Below, piece by piece: positions 28,301 to 40,674 of a stretch of 64,000 bases of DNA. The DNA comes from Chaetorhynchus papuensis (lineage: Eukaryota > Chordata > Aves > Passeriformes > Rhipiduridae): the NCBI GenBank assembly GCA_013396525.1, contig VWYX01000355.1, forward strand, positions 544,625-608,624, written 5' to 3'. Position numbers and translations under genes: made by a program. The stretch's first letter is position 1, and each line of letters begins with the position of its first letter. The notes beneath the pieces are model-generated. The model had not been told where the DNA came from and searched no databases. It saw only the letters and a list, made by a program, of their open reading frames with translations.

Positions 28301-31300
28301 TAGCCATGGTGTGCTCCAGCCCCTGTGGAATACGCTGTTCTCACCTTTATTTGTGCTGAGTAAGGTGCTTTAGTGTCAACAAGGTTTGCTACTGCCCATC
28401 TTGCATGGCAATTACAGAATTAAGCTCTCTCTCTCTAGCATGCATGCACTGAAGGGTATTCTGCCTTTGGGTTGAATAATTGCTCACTTTAAATGTTCTA
28501 TATGCATTTGTGGTGAGCGTATACATATGGGGGTGGGAGGGAAGAATGGGCAGGCAAAAGATGTAATTATTCAACAGAAGCCTCAGCCTTGCATTATAAA
28601 TATGGATCATGACTTAAGGAGCCTGAGGACATAATATATTCATCTTCTGCTTGAATATCTACTTTTAATCATAGAGTTGCCTGAAAGTCCTTACGAAAGA
28701 TGTGCAGTGACATTTAAGGTCCTTGTGACGTGTGCATTGTCCATGTGCAGAGGCAGTGGGCTCTTGCAGCAAAGGGGCTGAGGACCAGGGGCTGCTGGGT
28801 TGGAACAAGGCCAGTGAGCCTTTCTTTTTTTATTCTTTCCAAAGAGGAAAACTTTCCATGTACCAGAAAATGCCTATAGGTAAGGCAAGCACATGTTTAG
28901 CATAAATGTCAAGGCAATTTCTGGAGGCATCAGTGTGGGCACTGGGGGGTAGGCTGGCAGCAAATGGATTGTGTCCACCGCCCCAGCTTGGGGTGGACTG
29001 TTTAACCTCTTCCCACCCAGCTCCTCTGCTGGCTGCATCTCTGTCCAGCCTTGGGAGCTCCCCCAAAGGGCGAGTGTGCAGCTGTGGAAAGGCAGAAGGG
29101 AGGGAGGAGAAATGCAGAATGTTCAGCAGCCCAGCATCTCCTACATGGCAGTGAAATAGGTGTGAACTATGTGTAAGCAAGAGGCATTCAAATGGCCTCC
29201 TGTCCCCATTGCTGCAGAGGCAGAACTCCCAGAACGCAGCCTGTGATTATCCAGAGTCTGCATAGTAAGGATTTGATATCAGCCTTAAGGCTGTCCTATA
29301 ATTAAAGTTGAGTGCTGGGCAAAATTAATCAACAATTTTGCAGATCCTACACCTCTCTGTTGCATCTTTGTGACAGGCAACCACAGGAGTCTTACTCTGG
29401 TAAAAAAAAGTTATTTCTCCCACTTACAGTCTTGAATTTAATGGTAAAGAGAGATTTCTGCAATAAAGTGCCTCTGAAACACCAGATATAACTTACTGTG
29501 GTATCTTATTAGACATAAGGCTACATCTTGTACACAGTTATTCCCATAGCTCCACACTTGAGTAATTTCACTATTTAGCCCAGGTTGTGGTGTAGCACTG
29601 AAGTGGAGCACCTGAGTGTGTGGCAATTTGTGGAATGAGTACTTGCCTTCGCATGGTGAGTGCTGGGCTCTTAACTGAGATAAGGCTCTGGCACTGCTCT
29701 GGCAGAGATAGGCGACAACTCTAAATTCTTCCTTTCTAGAAAGAAAGATGATAAGGAGTGTGCTGGCTTGTGGTTGCTCAGCTCGTGAGTAAACATCTTC
29801 TGTCTTTTGCTTTGGCTGCAGAGTTTAGACTCTGTGGAGCAGATGAGTGTAGGTGCTGATGTGTAAGGGAGATCAACTTATGGAGCCAGAGGCCCAATAA
29901 ACAAAATCAAAAGTTTGATATCAAGAGACTTTTGTCTGGAAATGATGAGCTTTGTTAAACAATATATCATCCAAACCTTTCCCTGTGCTGTGAGAGAAAT
30001 ACCACATGTGGCAGTAGTGTCACTGTACCTGTGTTGTCTTCACAGTCTGGCTGGTGTTTGTCATGCATTTCAATGGCACAAATGATGCATGATGAGTCTC
30101 TTCTCGTTCGGGTTACTCAGGATTTCTTCAGAGCAAACGAGGGACTCTTCCCTGAAGAAGCTCCTAAAATTTACAGCATAATTACTCAGTAATGTTGCAG
30201 AAGCCAAAGATTGAAATTATTGAGGAACAATTAGAAATTTCCTTGAGGGAACAGGCGTACCATTAAGGGATGAAATTTGATGAGACAACTGACCTTTACT
30301 TGTTCCCAAGAAAAGAACGAGCTTTTATTTTTTCTTTTCCCCCTTTATTGCTTGTGGGGTCACGAAACACAGCTATAAATCAGCGTGTGTGATACATTTA
30401 GTAAATTATTGCTTCAACACTTGACTTCTCGGAGAAGCAACAGTGTAAGGCCCTGTTTGGATGTACAAGTAGCCTCCTGAAGGAGCCCTTCCCATGGAGC
30501 ACCGTGCTGGGGTGTCCTGCTGCTGACAAACTCCTGGCAAGCCTGGAGTGCTGCCATGAGCATGTTACCTGTGTTCAGCCTCCTGACCAGCTGGGGGACA
30601 GTATGGAAGGGCAGTGCTAAGCCTGCTGCCTTCCAGCAGCATCTGTAAGTTGTCCTGCCAGCCAGCAGAACCCAGGGGACCAAGAGGCCAGAACATTTTT
30701 GGCTTTGTTTCAGTATTCCCTTGGAAGTGCTGTGCCGAGTCCTGTGAGCAAGGAGAACCAGCACAGCTCATGCAGAAACACATGGACACAGTTCTCTCCT
30801 ACAAAAAGAAATTGCAGCTGCAGCAGGAGGGATTACAGAGGCTGCTGTGTGCTTTGTTCATTCAGTTCTGTTTGAAATCTCACCTTTTTTCCTACTTAAA
30901 TGCATTTAAATAAGGAGTGTTAAAACAGTTGATCTACAAGGGAAAACAAAAGCCAACGGTACAGATTTTACCTTCTTGAGGGTTTTAGCACTGGAAAGAA
31001 TTCTCTTCCTGCCCTGTAAAGCAGATGCTGAAACTTTTGCCCCCACTATGGACAGAGTCCTGCTTTTTTAGCACAGTTTCTTCTACAGCTTGCAAGTCTT
31101 TCTGTGTTGTGTATCTTGATAGTTTAGGATTAGTCTAGGGACACTTCCTCTATTAGCTTGTGTGCCCTGAGCATCTGTAGATCAGAGGTAAGGAAGAGAC
31201 ATATGCAAGCAAAATACAGAGCCAAGAGGAAAGCACCACGTTTGTTACTTTTTCTTTGGCAGAGCCTCTATACACACACTAATAAATGTTTCTGTGCCTA

Positions 31301-32272
31301 CTTCCAGTGAGTGGGAGATGAAGAGGGTGATGCCTGGTTACTTGAGGAGGGATGGGATGTCTCAGGTATAATCTCAGGCACTCCCCTGGCCCATGCCTCA
31401 GTAACTGGGATAGCTCAGTAAATGGGAAGGGTGTCCCTTTTGTGCACTTCGGGATCTACAGGTGCTCCATCACAGGGAAATGGTGCTGCTGATTGTTGTT
31501 TGGGGTTTGGGCACGTGCCAGCTGAAGCACTGAAACAAAGACGTCTTTCTGCAGACACACGGGCAGCGGGGTGTGTGTTTGGTGTTCCAGGTGTGCCCTT
31601 TGTGAGGGGTAGGAAGCTCCTGGACAAAGCTGTGTTAACTGTCCCTGTGGTGACCAACACCTTGGCCCAAAGCAAGAGGAAAGGTACTGCACTGCAGGGT
31701 GCCAGGAGGGGATGATGAGTGTTTTGGAGGCTTTCCCTTTGAGCCTGCAGAGCTGATTGAGGGAGTCTGACTGGACAGTGTGCACTAGGACAAGTCCTAA
31801 AATATGTTGTGTTGCCAAAACTGCTGACATATCTGGTCGTGCTGGGATTTTTCCTGTTGTGGCCAGGTGCTGATGTGTGAGGAAGCAAGTCAGCACTATG
31901 CTGCAAGCAGTCATCTGCTGTTGGCTTGTGAAAGGGAGAGTTTCTGTCAGAGAGGTTATCCAAAATAGCATCAAGAGTTCGATAGGAAACAGAGCTGGCT
32001 TTTATCCTGTGCTATGTTAATCCCAGCAATGTTTCTTTATGCTTTCTGTTAGTAACCAGGCTACTGTCCACACAGTTGTGTGTTGTTTGTGTGGCACCAT
32101 GGGGATGTCTTTGATAAGGACTGAGCCCAGAGCAGCCCATGGGCTCCAGTGTCACGGGGAATTTCCCACAGATTATTTTTGTGGAGATTGCTTGAAGCTC
32201 TCGATCGCTGTTTCTGTACCAGTGCTACAGAATCTTGTCAGGAGACTGTGAAAGAAAACTGCCCTTAAATTA

Positions 32273-32331
32273 CAGAATCAGAGAAGGGTTTGGATTGGAA
32301 GGAACCTTAAAGAGCATCCTGTTTCAACTGT
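32273..32331 (-). mobile_element. CR1 LINE 3'-end fragment
   Basis: The plus strand reads 'cagaatcagagaagggtttg' then 'gattggaaggaaccttaaag', which is the reverse complement of a CR1 tail. Only about 60 bases remain. Confidence 0.75.
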
Positions 32332-35300
32332 TCTCTATTCATTGTATAATATGTATAATGAATTCATAAATGAAAAATATATGGAGACCAACTCCTACAT
32401 CTTGGTGGATAAAAACCAGGTCTTGGGCAGGTGTCTGTGGGTGAGGCTGTTGCTGAGTTAAAATAGAATGGAAAAAGTGCCCATTGAGCCAGGTGGGGAA
32501 AGGTTGGTGAGTTTAAGATTGGCACTTGGTTCTTAATTTCAGAACTGAGCCAGAAAGGCGTGAGTAGTCCCAGTGAGCAGTCAGTGGTTTGTGTGTGGCC
32601 CCAGTTGTCGTTTCTCACCTTGCCTGATGCTCGGTTTTGTAGAGCAATGTGTCTGCAGCACTGCAGTTCTCATTCTCTGATTTTTCTCCTGCTTCTCTCA
32701 AAACCAAATGTGTGTCAGGAACTGACTGACTTAGACTTCACATACTCTGCTACGCACATCATGGGAAAAGGAAATACCTTCAAGTACTCAGAACTAAATA
32801 TTTCTATGCTTGAATCTGCTAAATTGAAAAGGTGTTCCCTTTATATCCATATTCCATTTTTCCTCTCCTCTTGCCGGATGCCACAAAAGTACAATCTCAA
32901 AGTGATAGGTATTTTGTGGGACAGCAAACATGTTTTCTAATTGGACTTTGCCCTAGCTCAAACATGAAATCCAAGCACTCTCAGCATGGGTAGAGTGGAA
33001 GGTTCAGGTTTGGATCTAACTTTGAAATTCAGACCCTGCATTGATGAAATAATTCTCATTCTTTCAAGGTTTTAGCTTAACTTTTGCTCTTGACTCTTGT
33101 TCAAAGGAGGGATTTTCAGATTGCCAAAGGCTGTGAGGTATTTCTGCCAACTTCTTCCGTGACATGGACAATAAACAGCTTCCTGGCATGTGGGCAATGT
33201 GCACAGAAATGCTCAAGTGTGGGAGTGAGGCATCTCTGGAGATACTCATGGTCTCTTATCTTCCTGTGACGTGCTGTCATTGGCAGCTCCTGGTGTTCTG
33301 TACCTGATCTCTCAGTTTGTCACAAGCGGTTTCCTAGGATTTTGTACTCTGGTGAAGCACTGGGATGAGTATTATAGGAGCTTTCTGCATTTCCTAATTT
33401 CCACTAGAAGGCTAAATACATATACAGCTAGAGAGCTTACAAGCACTTGAGTATAAACTGCTGAGAAATCTGTTGTCCTTTTTGCCTGCCAGTTACTGAT
33501 GGCATACCACAAGCACATCCCAGTTTTCCAGCCTAGTTCCCAGCTGGTTTGTGCTGATGCTGTGTCACAGCGTGGCTGTTTCCTCTTCATCCTCTCTGGC
33601 CCTCCTGAAATCTTTCTGGATTTGTTTTAATGCAACTCCAGCATAACAGATAGATTGGGATGAGGGGAAAAAAACAGGCAGGTTCTTTTTTCCAGGTGAA
33701 AAACAACAGATGACTCTGCTCCCATCCTGGCACTATTGCCAAGGCTGTAGAGGAAAAAAAAATCTACACTTTAATTCTCATAGATTTACAAAACTGCAGA
33801 GAACTTATGTGTTTTGTCACTTCTGGGTATTTTATGTGTTATTCTTTAGCTCTGAGAGGAACTAAAAATGAAGTGATCGTAGAGTAGACTGAGCTGGGAA
33901 GGGATCCATAAAGAGCATCCAAGTCCAGCTGCTAAGGATATTTCCTTTGCATGTAAGCACCCATTATATAGATGTGCAGTAAAATAATGGGCTTTCTTTG
34001 AGAATATATGACTTATAAAACAGCAGTGCATACCTGGTCCCCTCCCTGACATATCCATTGCAGAAAACTAGAGGAGAACTGGACATTTCAAGGATAGTTG
34101 TGCTGCTTTCCTTTTTCACTTATATTGCAGCCTACTCATTCCTATTCTTTCTTTTCACTGCTTCTATATTTAGCTTACACATCTATCTTGGATCATGCTG
34201 CTGAAACTGATGTAGGAATTTGGCCACTTAGATGGCAGCTATGCTTATATTTAGAAAATACTTCTGATGACTCCAGTGCCCCACTGAATTCTACTTTCCT
34301 TACAGTGATGCTTATTTAAAGAGTAGAATGTTAACGAGCACCAAGATTTGACATCCATACTGCAATAAAAATAATTGATTAATTAAGAGGATAATTTAGT
34401 GCTCACTGACAACACTTGCTGTGCAAAATAAGATTTATTTTCACCTCACTGGCATAGGCCTAGGCCCAAGCTCTGGACCTTGAATATGTGCTAAGTATCA
34501 AATTCTTTATTTTCTAAAATTTACAATCAAGTGAACTAAGGGTCAAAAAGTTTGTGAGCTATATGCCAAATCTGAAGCAACTTTGCCATGGTTGTGTGTA
34601 GTAACCAAACACATTCTTCCAGCCTTTACTAACTTTATATTCTTACTCAAAACGAGGGAAGTAGTAAAGATGAATGAGGTGAGCAGCTATCTCCACTCAG
34701 GCCTTGGAACTAGATCTGCTGCATGCTGTTCTAGAAGAATTCAGCAGTGATACATTTTTTAATAAATCAGGAGACTTGGGATGCTTTGATCATTGTGCAA
34801 TGGACTTTTTTCAGCTTTTGCTATATGGAATCTTCTTAGCTGCATGTTCTCTTTGAGATAATTAAAGAGAACACGACGTTATTCTTCTTAAACAAATCTG
34901 GATTTTTTTCCTGTCTCCAGCAGGTTCTTTTTAGCATTTCATGAAATTTTGTCCTGTTTAGTCATGTGCTATAATCTTATTGCCATGTAGGTGTAAATTA
35001 TTGGGGAGCATGATTTGCTGCTTGCTCAAAACCTAAGAATTGACATCACATGAGGTTTTTTAGCTTTCCACTACCAAAGGATGTTCACTCGTCGTTTTTC
35101 TCTCAGGCTGTGATGACTCTGCCAGTCCCAGTCATTATCTTGAAGGTGACCCTTCCTTTGGTGTCTGTCACTCCTTTCTCATTAAGCTATTTTTACCTAT
35201 TATCTTTGGGGAATTACATAAACACCATAGGGTTTCCTCTTTATGAACAGGCAGTGCTGCAATTTTCTGTAGATTTCTGTAATTTTATTTTAACATCACA

Positions 35301-38300
35301 AGTCCACCACAGATGAAAGATTTCGGTAGTAATTTTTGATAACGTACTGTTCCAAAAGAGCCTGTAAAAATGAAGTTATCCTCTATTAAATATAAGGAAG
35401 CAAGTGGCTGTGTGTAGGTTGGATGTATGGGAGTTTTTGGGATTGTTTTCAGTTCTCTTCTGAGCATCCCCTTGAAGACTGGTGGGATGAGTGATTAAGG
35501 AGACATGGTGAAAATGCCAGAGTTGGGTTTGATCATTCAGTAGGTGGAAGCTTTGCCTGAAGCTGGCACTGAACCAGCGCACCCACATGATTTTGGCCAA
35601 GGTCTGCCTTTTAAAAATTACCTCTGATTGTTTGGATTAATTTATAGGGATTCAGATGGGTGCAGAATTGTTTTATATGGCCCATCTTTAGCTGACCTTC
35701 AAGGAACCCCTTCATCAAGTCCGCCCTTATCACACACTTGATTAGCTACACTTAACTGTGAAACTGTGCAAGTGGACAATCCTATTTTTAAAAATGAACA
35801 AGGAAGGAGAGGAGGGATGAAATAAAAGGCAAGGGGAAGAAAGACACAACCAAAGAACTCCCTAAATCAGGCATTCTTCCCCCAGTGCATTTTGCCCTTG
35901 AAGGAAAAACAAGGATTCAGACCCAAGGGGGAGTTGACTTTGCAGTGCCTGAGGCAGTCAGTGTGAGCATCTGTCGTGATTTAGGAATAATTATTCTCCA
36001 ACTTAGTGCTCCCACCCTTCACAGCAAGCTGCTGCAACTAAGGAGCAGCCTGGTTAGTGTCCAGAAAGTCTGTAGAAAGGGTTAATATGGATGGATATGT
36101 GAGGAAAACTTCTTGATCTCCGCTTGCCTGGGGAAGTATCAAAACGCTGGTAAATCCCTTTGCCCCCATCTCATTCTCATGGCTCCTGCCTATCTGTGTC
36201 CTTACTTATTGCCTTCTCAGTGATCCCTCAGCTTTCTTTGTAATTTGGATGTCACGCCTTGGCTACTTTCTCCTGGATTGAAAAATGCTGAGCAACGTAG
36301 CTGTTTTGTTATAAATCCCCTTTCTGTTTCGTAACTCTGTCTTCCAACTTCAAAAATAGTTTCCCCTCATTGACTTGAGCAAATATAATAAATACAAGCA
36401 GTTGAGTCATCCTGAAAGGGCATTTGCTGGGGATTTTTTGGATGAATCATTTTAATTGGCTTCTTTGAAAACTGCAATTTTTTGAGCATTAAAAATTAAT
36501 TAAGCGAGAGGAGGGAACACTTACGAGCAGTGCACCTTTATGAGATTAACTGATATTTGAGAAGCAGAATTAAAAATCATATGGAGCCAGGTAAAATGAT
36601 GTTTCCTTCATAAAAATGTTCTCAAGTGGAGAGTATAAAGAGAATAGATCAGAAACTTTGATTAATTAAAGAGCTTATAATGTGGCACAAATCTTCTCTA
36701 AATGTACAACTGGGTAGAGAAGTATGAAAAGCCTGAACCCTGACTGGCATAAATTAGCCCACATCTACTGAAGCCTAGAAGCTGTTTCCTATGGAGGGAG
36801 GGGAAAAATAAAATCTGTAATGCATAGTTTATATCCTCATTTAATGCTTTTCAGTTTTTCCAGAAATGTGACTACAACATGTGTAGACCAAGCAACTCTA
36901 AGAGCTGAAGAGAGTGGGTGACCTTAGTCTTCAAATATCCCCCAGTGGCCTGGGGCTCCTTCAGTCAAAGACTTATTTTAAATTTCATTCTTTGAGTTTA
37001 CGATGTTTTCAGTGCCTGCCTGTGCTTACAAGCAGTGGATTCAATGAAAACCCTTCCCAAGCATTTGTTGTGATTTGACAGCCTGCTGAGTAATGCTCAT
37101 TGCAGTGTTTTTATTTGGTGGGACAGCTTTTTCCCCCAGGTTTAGGCACTTTTTTGGACAGAGATTTAGTGGTGAGGCAGCTGGTCTGATTATAGACCAA
37201 TTCTTTTAGTTCATCTGCAGGAGAAGCAAGTTGTGCTTAGAGCTGTAGAATTACATATGGTTTAGTTCAGTGTTGGGGGAGGAAATATGTGAAGCTTTAT
37301 AGAATCCTGGCTGGCTAATATTTAACAATACTTATTATGGGGTGCCTGCAGGCAGAGCTGCTTCTGCATTATGTGACTTGGGAGAATTGTTCCCTTTGGT
37401 GGGAACTCTGGAGTTCTGGACAGGTTTTACCTCTAAAAGATGAATCATTGCTTAAGCTTGCAGGTGGGGAGATTAAGATAGGGATGTCTGTTCCATAGGA
37501 AATAATCTCATTTAATCCAGATAACTGTGGCTCAGTTTCTGTTAGCTAGGATTAAATGGCGGGGGCGGGGGGGGAATGTATCATCATCCCTCTCAACAAA
37601 AATATTCCTGAGGGTTTTTTAAATTTTTTTTTTCATTAGAAGCCAGCTGGACTTCTAAAAAAATTTCTTCCACACACACCAAGCTTATATTTATTATATT
37701 TTTCTCTTCCTTTTCCCAACACTCATATTTTTGTTTGTTTGTTCAGTTTTAGAAATGCAAGGAAACAAAAGACAGCCTTTAGGTAGAGGGAAAAGAACAA
37801 ATTCAGGGTTTATTGTCTGTTTAAGGTGGTTTCAAAACTTTATATGAAATTTTCTCAGAGAAACTCTTCACACAGCACTCTGCTTTTGCTTGGCTTTAAA
37901 TATAATTTATGAGTACAAACTGCCCTTTGATGGGCTGTGACAGGAATCTTGTGGTGGCTCTTGGAAGAAAGTCTGACACTTCCTTACCTCTGGGTAAAGA
38001 GACACCAAGTAGTGAACATCTTGGTCTACTTTGAGTGCCAGATATTTCTCTTTTTCCCACCACCTGCTCAACTTTTTCTCCTGTGACCAAAAAACAAAAA
38101 AAAAGAGAATTAATTTCAATAGAGGTTAAAATATAACATTTGTGGCCTTCAGATGAACTTGATAAAAAAATTGGGAGGGCAGGAAACAGAGTGCAGTTTT
38201 AAAGCATCATTCTATTTTTCTGACTCTTTCTGGTTGCCCAGGGCTGACTTGCTCCTTGGTGCAACTCAAGAAAGGAGTTCTCCAGGATGAAGATGCAGTG

Positions 38301-38938
38301 TCAGAATGGGCTGCTTGAAGGGGAAAATTTCTAATTATTCATCCTTTTATATATATATAGCCATAGAGAGCAGAATCTGATTTTTTTTAAAGATATGAAT
38401 TATGCATTGTTATTAAACAGTAATCAAATGATTCAAATGCGATTTAATTTTTAAATTAAATCATTTAAAAGCATGCTTTTTTTAAAGCACTGGGCCTTAA
38501 TAAAATGCTGCTTTCTGCTGCTCTTTTATTAGGAACTTTATTCACAAAGCTGAATATTTTATGGTGCCAGGGGACATTGCATTATCTCCTCTGATATTGC
38601 CAACCCGATAAAATAATAATAAAAAAAAAAATCTCTACTGTAATTTCTTTACTCATTTTGATGAGAAACGATCTGGTAATTCATTAAATAGGAACGTACT
38701 GCCTTGAAAATGCAAATGAATAAAGTAACATTGGCATTAAAGAATAGCAGCCAAGGAATTATCTGATCTCTTAAATGATTTGCATTTAATTCAATTACTT
38801 GGGAACCTCGTTTCCTTACTGGCGGATTGTGATCTGTGCTCTGGGGGCTGGTGAGTGCTGTGTCACTGGGGTCCAGCAGGGCTGACACTGCCCAGATTTG
38901 CCCTGGAGCTCTCAGTTTAGCTGCTGAACCGGTTGGGC
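32332..38938. other. AT-rich non-coding stretch, no gene recognised
   Basis: No gene is supported. This is one of the more AT-rich parts of the window. Blocks at about 36470-36620 and 38390-38620 have the dense homeodomain-like TAAT and ATTA content often seen in vertebrate conserved non-coding elements; this is inference only. A short TA run lies at 38348-38359. A G-rich run lies at 37560-37574. Confidence 0.55.
33879..33931 (-). mobile_element. Possible CR1 LINE 3'-end scrap
   Basis: The plus strand 'gagctgggaagggatccata' followed by 'aagagcatccaagtccagct' resembles a diverged reverse-complemented CR1 tail. It is short, and the match is by eye only. Confidence 0.4.
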
Positions 38939-39789
38939 TTGTGAATATTGCCCTTATTGAAATCCTTTGTGCTGGCGAATAATGCCCTTATTGAAATCCC
39001 CTGTGCTTGTGAATATTGCTCAGTGAAATCCAGTGTGCTGGTGAATATTGCCCTCAGTGAAATCCCATGTGCTAGTGAATATTGCTCAGTGAAATCCTGT
39101 GTGCTTGTGAATATTGCTCAGTGAAATCCTGTGTGCTGGTGAATATTGCCCTCAGTGAAATCCTGTGTGCTGGTGAATATTGCTCAGTGAAATCCCGTGT
39201 GCTGGTGAATATTGCTCAGTGAAATCCTGTGTGCTGGTGAATATTGCTCAGTGAAATCCCATGTGCTAGTGAATATTGCTCAGTGAAATCCTGTGTGCTG
39301 GTGAATATTGCTCAGTGAAATCCCATGTGCTAGTGAATATTGCTCAGTGAAATCCTGTGTGCTTGTGAATATTGCCCTCAGTGAAATCCTGTGTGCTGGT
39401 GAATATTGCCCTTATTGAAATCCTGTGTGCTTGTGAATATTGCCCTCAGTGAAATCCTGTGTGCTTGTGAATATTGCCCTCAGTGAAATCCAGTGTGCTG
39501 GTGAATATTGCTCAGTGAAATCCTGTGTGCTTGTGCATATTGCCCTCAGTGAAATCCTGTGTGCTAGTGAATATTGCCCTTATTGAAATCCCCTGTGCTT
39601 GTGAATATTGCTCAGTGAAATCCTGTGTGCTGGTGAATATTGCTCAGTGAAATCCTGTGTGCTTGTGAATATTGCCCTCAGTGAAATCCAGTGTGCTGGT
39701 GAATATTGCCCTCAGTGAAATCCCGTGTGCTAGTGAATATTGCTCAGTGAAATCCTGTGTGCTTGTGAATATTGCCCTCAGTGAAATCC
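38939..39789. repeat. Minisatellite, 32/34-bp units, about 26 copies, ending at a gap
   Basis: The core unit is 'gtgaatattgctcagtgaaa' followed by 'tcctgtgtgctg'. Three unit types alternate: a 32-base form with CTCAG, a 34-base form with CCCTCAG, and a 34-base form with CCCTTATTG. The last base before 'gtgaat' varies (ggt, agt, tgt). Between about 39180 and 39380 a two-unit pattern repeats (units ending in cccatgtgctag alternating with cctgtgtgctgg), which suggests a 64-base higher-order unit. The array stops abruptly at the assembly gap, so the true copy number is unknown. Open frames through it are artefacts, since 32 and 34 are not multiples of three. Confidence 0.97.
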
Positions 39790-40229
39790 NNNNNNNNNNN
39801 NNNNNNNNNNNNNNNNNNNNNNNNNNNNNNNNNNNNNNNNNNNNNNNNNNNNNNNNNNNNNNNNNNNNNNNNNNNNNNNNNNNNNNNNNNNNNNNNNNNN
39901 NNNNNNNNNNNNNNNNNNNNNNNNNNNNNNNNNNNNNNNNNNNNNNNNNNNNNNNNNNNNNNNNNNNNNNNNNNNNNNNNNNNNNNNNNNNNNNNNNNNN
40001 NNNNNNNNNNNNNNNNNNNNNNNNNNNNNNNNNNNNNNNNNNNNNNNNNNNNNNNNNNNNNNNNNNNNNNNNNNNNNNNNNNNNNNNNNNNNNNNNNNNN
40101 NNNNNNNNNNNNNNNNNNNNNNNNNNNNNNNNNNNNNNNNNNNNNNNNNNNNNNNNNNNNNNNNNNNNNNNNNNNNNNNNNNNNNNNNNNNNNNNNNNNN
40201 NNNNNNNNNNNNNNNNNNNNNNNNNNNNN
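39790..40229. other. Assembly gap (440 N)
   Basis: A run of N directly follows the minisatellite, and the far side resumes in non-repeat sequence. The right boundary of the array is therefore inside the gap. The gap length may be an estimate. Confidence 0.99.
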
Positions 40230-40369
40230 TGTTGTGCCTCAGACACTGACCAATCCGTGTGTGTAAATATGGACAGCGGTGATTTATGTAAGGTCTGTAA
40301 GGGCTGTTCCAGCTGTGGCCAGCTCAATAAAACCACACAGGGGTCTCATGGTGCTGTCTGACCTAATTG

Positions 40370-40674
40370 TAGAATCCTGGAATGGTTTGGGTTGGAAGGG
40401 ATCTTAAAGTCCATCCAGTTCCATGGGCAGGGACACCTTCCGCTATCCCAGGTTGCTCCGAGCCCTGTCCAACCTGGCCTCGGACACTTCCAGGGATGGG
40501 GCAGCCACAGTTTCTCTGGGCAGCCTGTTCCAGGGCTTCACCACCCTCACAGCCAAGAAATTTTCCTAATATCCAATCTAACCCTGCTCTCTGTCAATGT
40601 GAAGCGATTCCCCTTTGTCCCATCACTCCAGGTGCTTGCAAACCAGGTCTCTCCATCTTTCTTGGAGTCTCCCT
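40370..40674 (-). mobile_element. Truncated CR1 LINE
   Basis: The plus strand starts 'agaatcctggaatggtttgg' and continues through 'gttctccagg'-like CR1 text such as 'cagccacagtttctctgggc' and 'atatccaatctaaccctgct', all in reverse orientation. On the minus strand a short open frame retains a degraded ORF2 C-terminus with the SDGTKGN motif. It is less complete than the copy at 22911-23317. Confidence 0.92.

Larger units (their letters stand above)
23318..32272. other. Non-coding stretch, no gene recognised
   Basis: No gene is supported. The block contains a local tandem duplication at 24544-24635 and a two-copy short repeat at 25273-25309. In the GC-richer part near 31.4-32.0 kb two overlapping minus-strand frames of 172-182 codons have no recognisable domain and are judged fortuitous. 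Confidence 0.55.

Noticed and set aside
31415..31974. Two overlapping minus-strand frames of 172-182 codons
   Set aside because: They overlap in different frames with no domain in either, which is typical of GC-richer non-coding DNA.
38939..39789. CRISPR-like array
   Set aside because: The units are directly tandem with no unique spacers, and the genome is a vertebrate one.
39644..40361. Open frames of up to 230 codons across the minisatellite and gap
   Set aside because: They run through N bases and through repeat units whose lengths are not multiples of three; they are artefacts.
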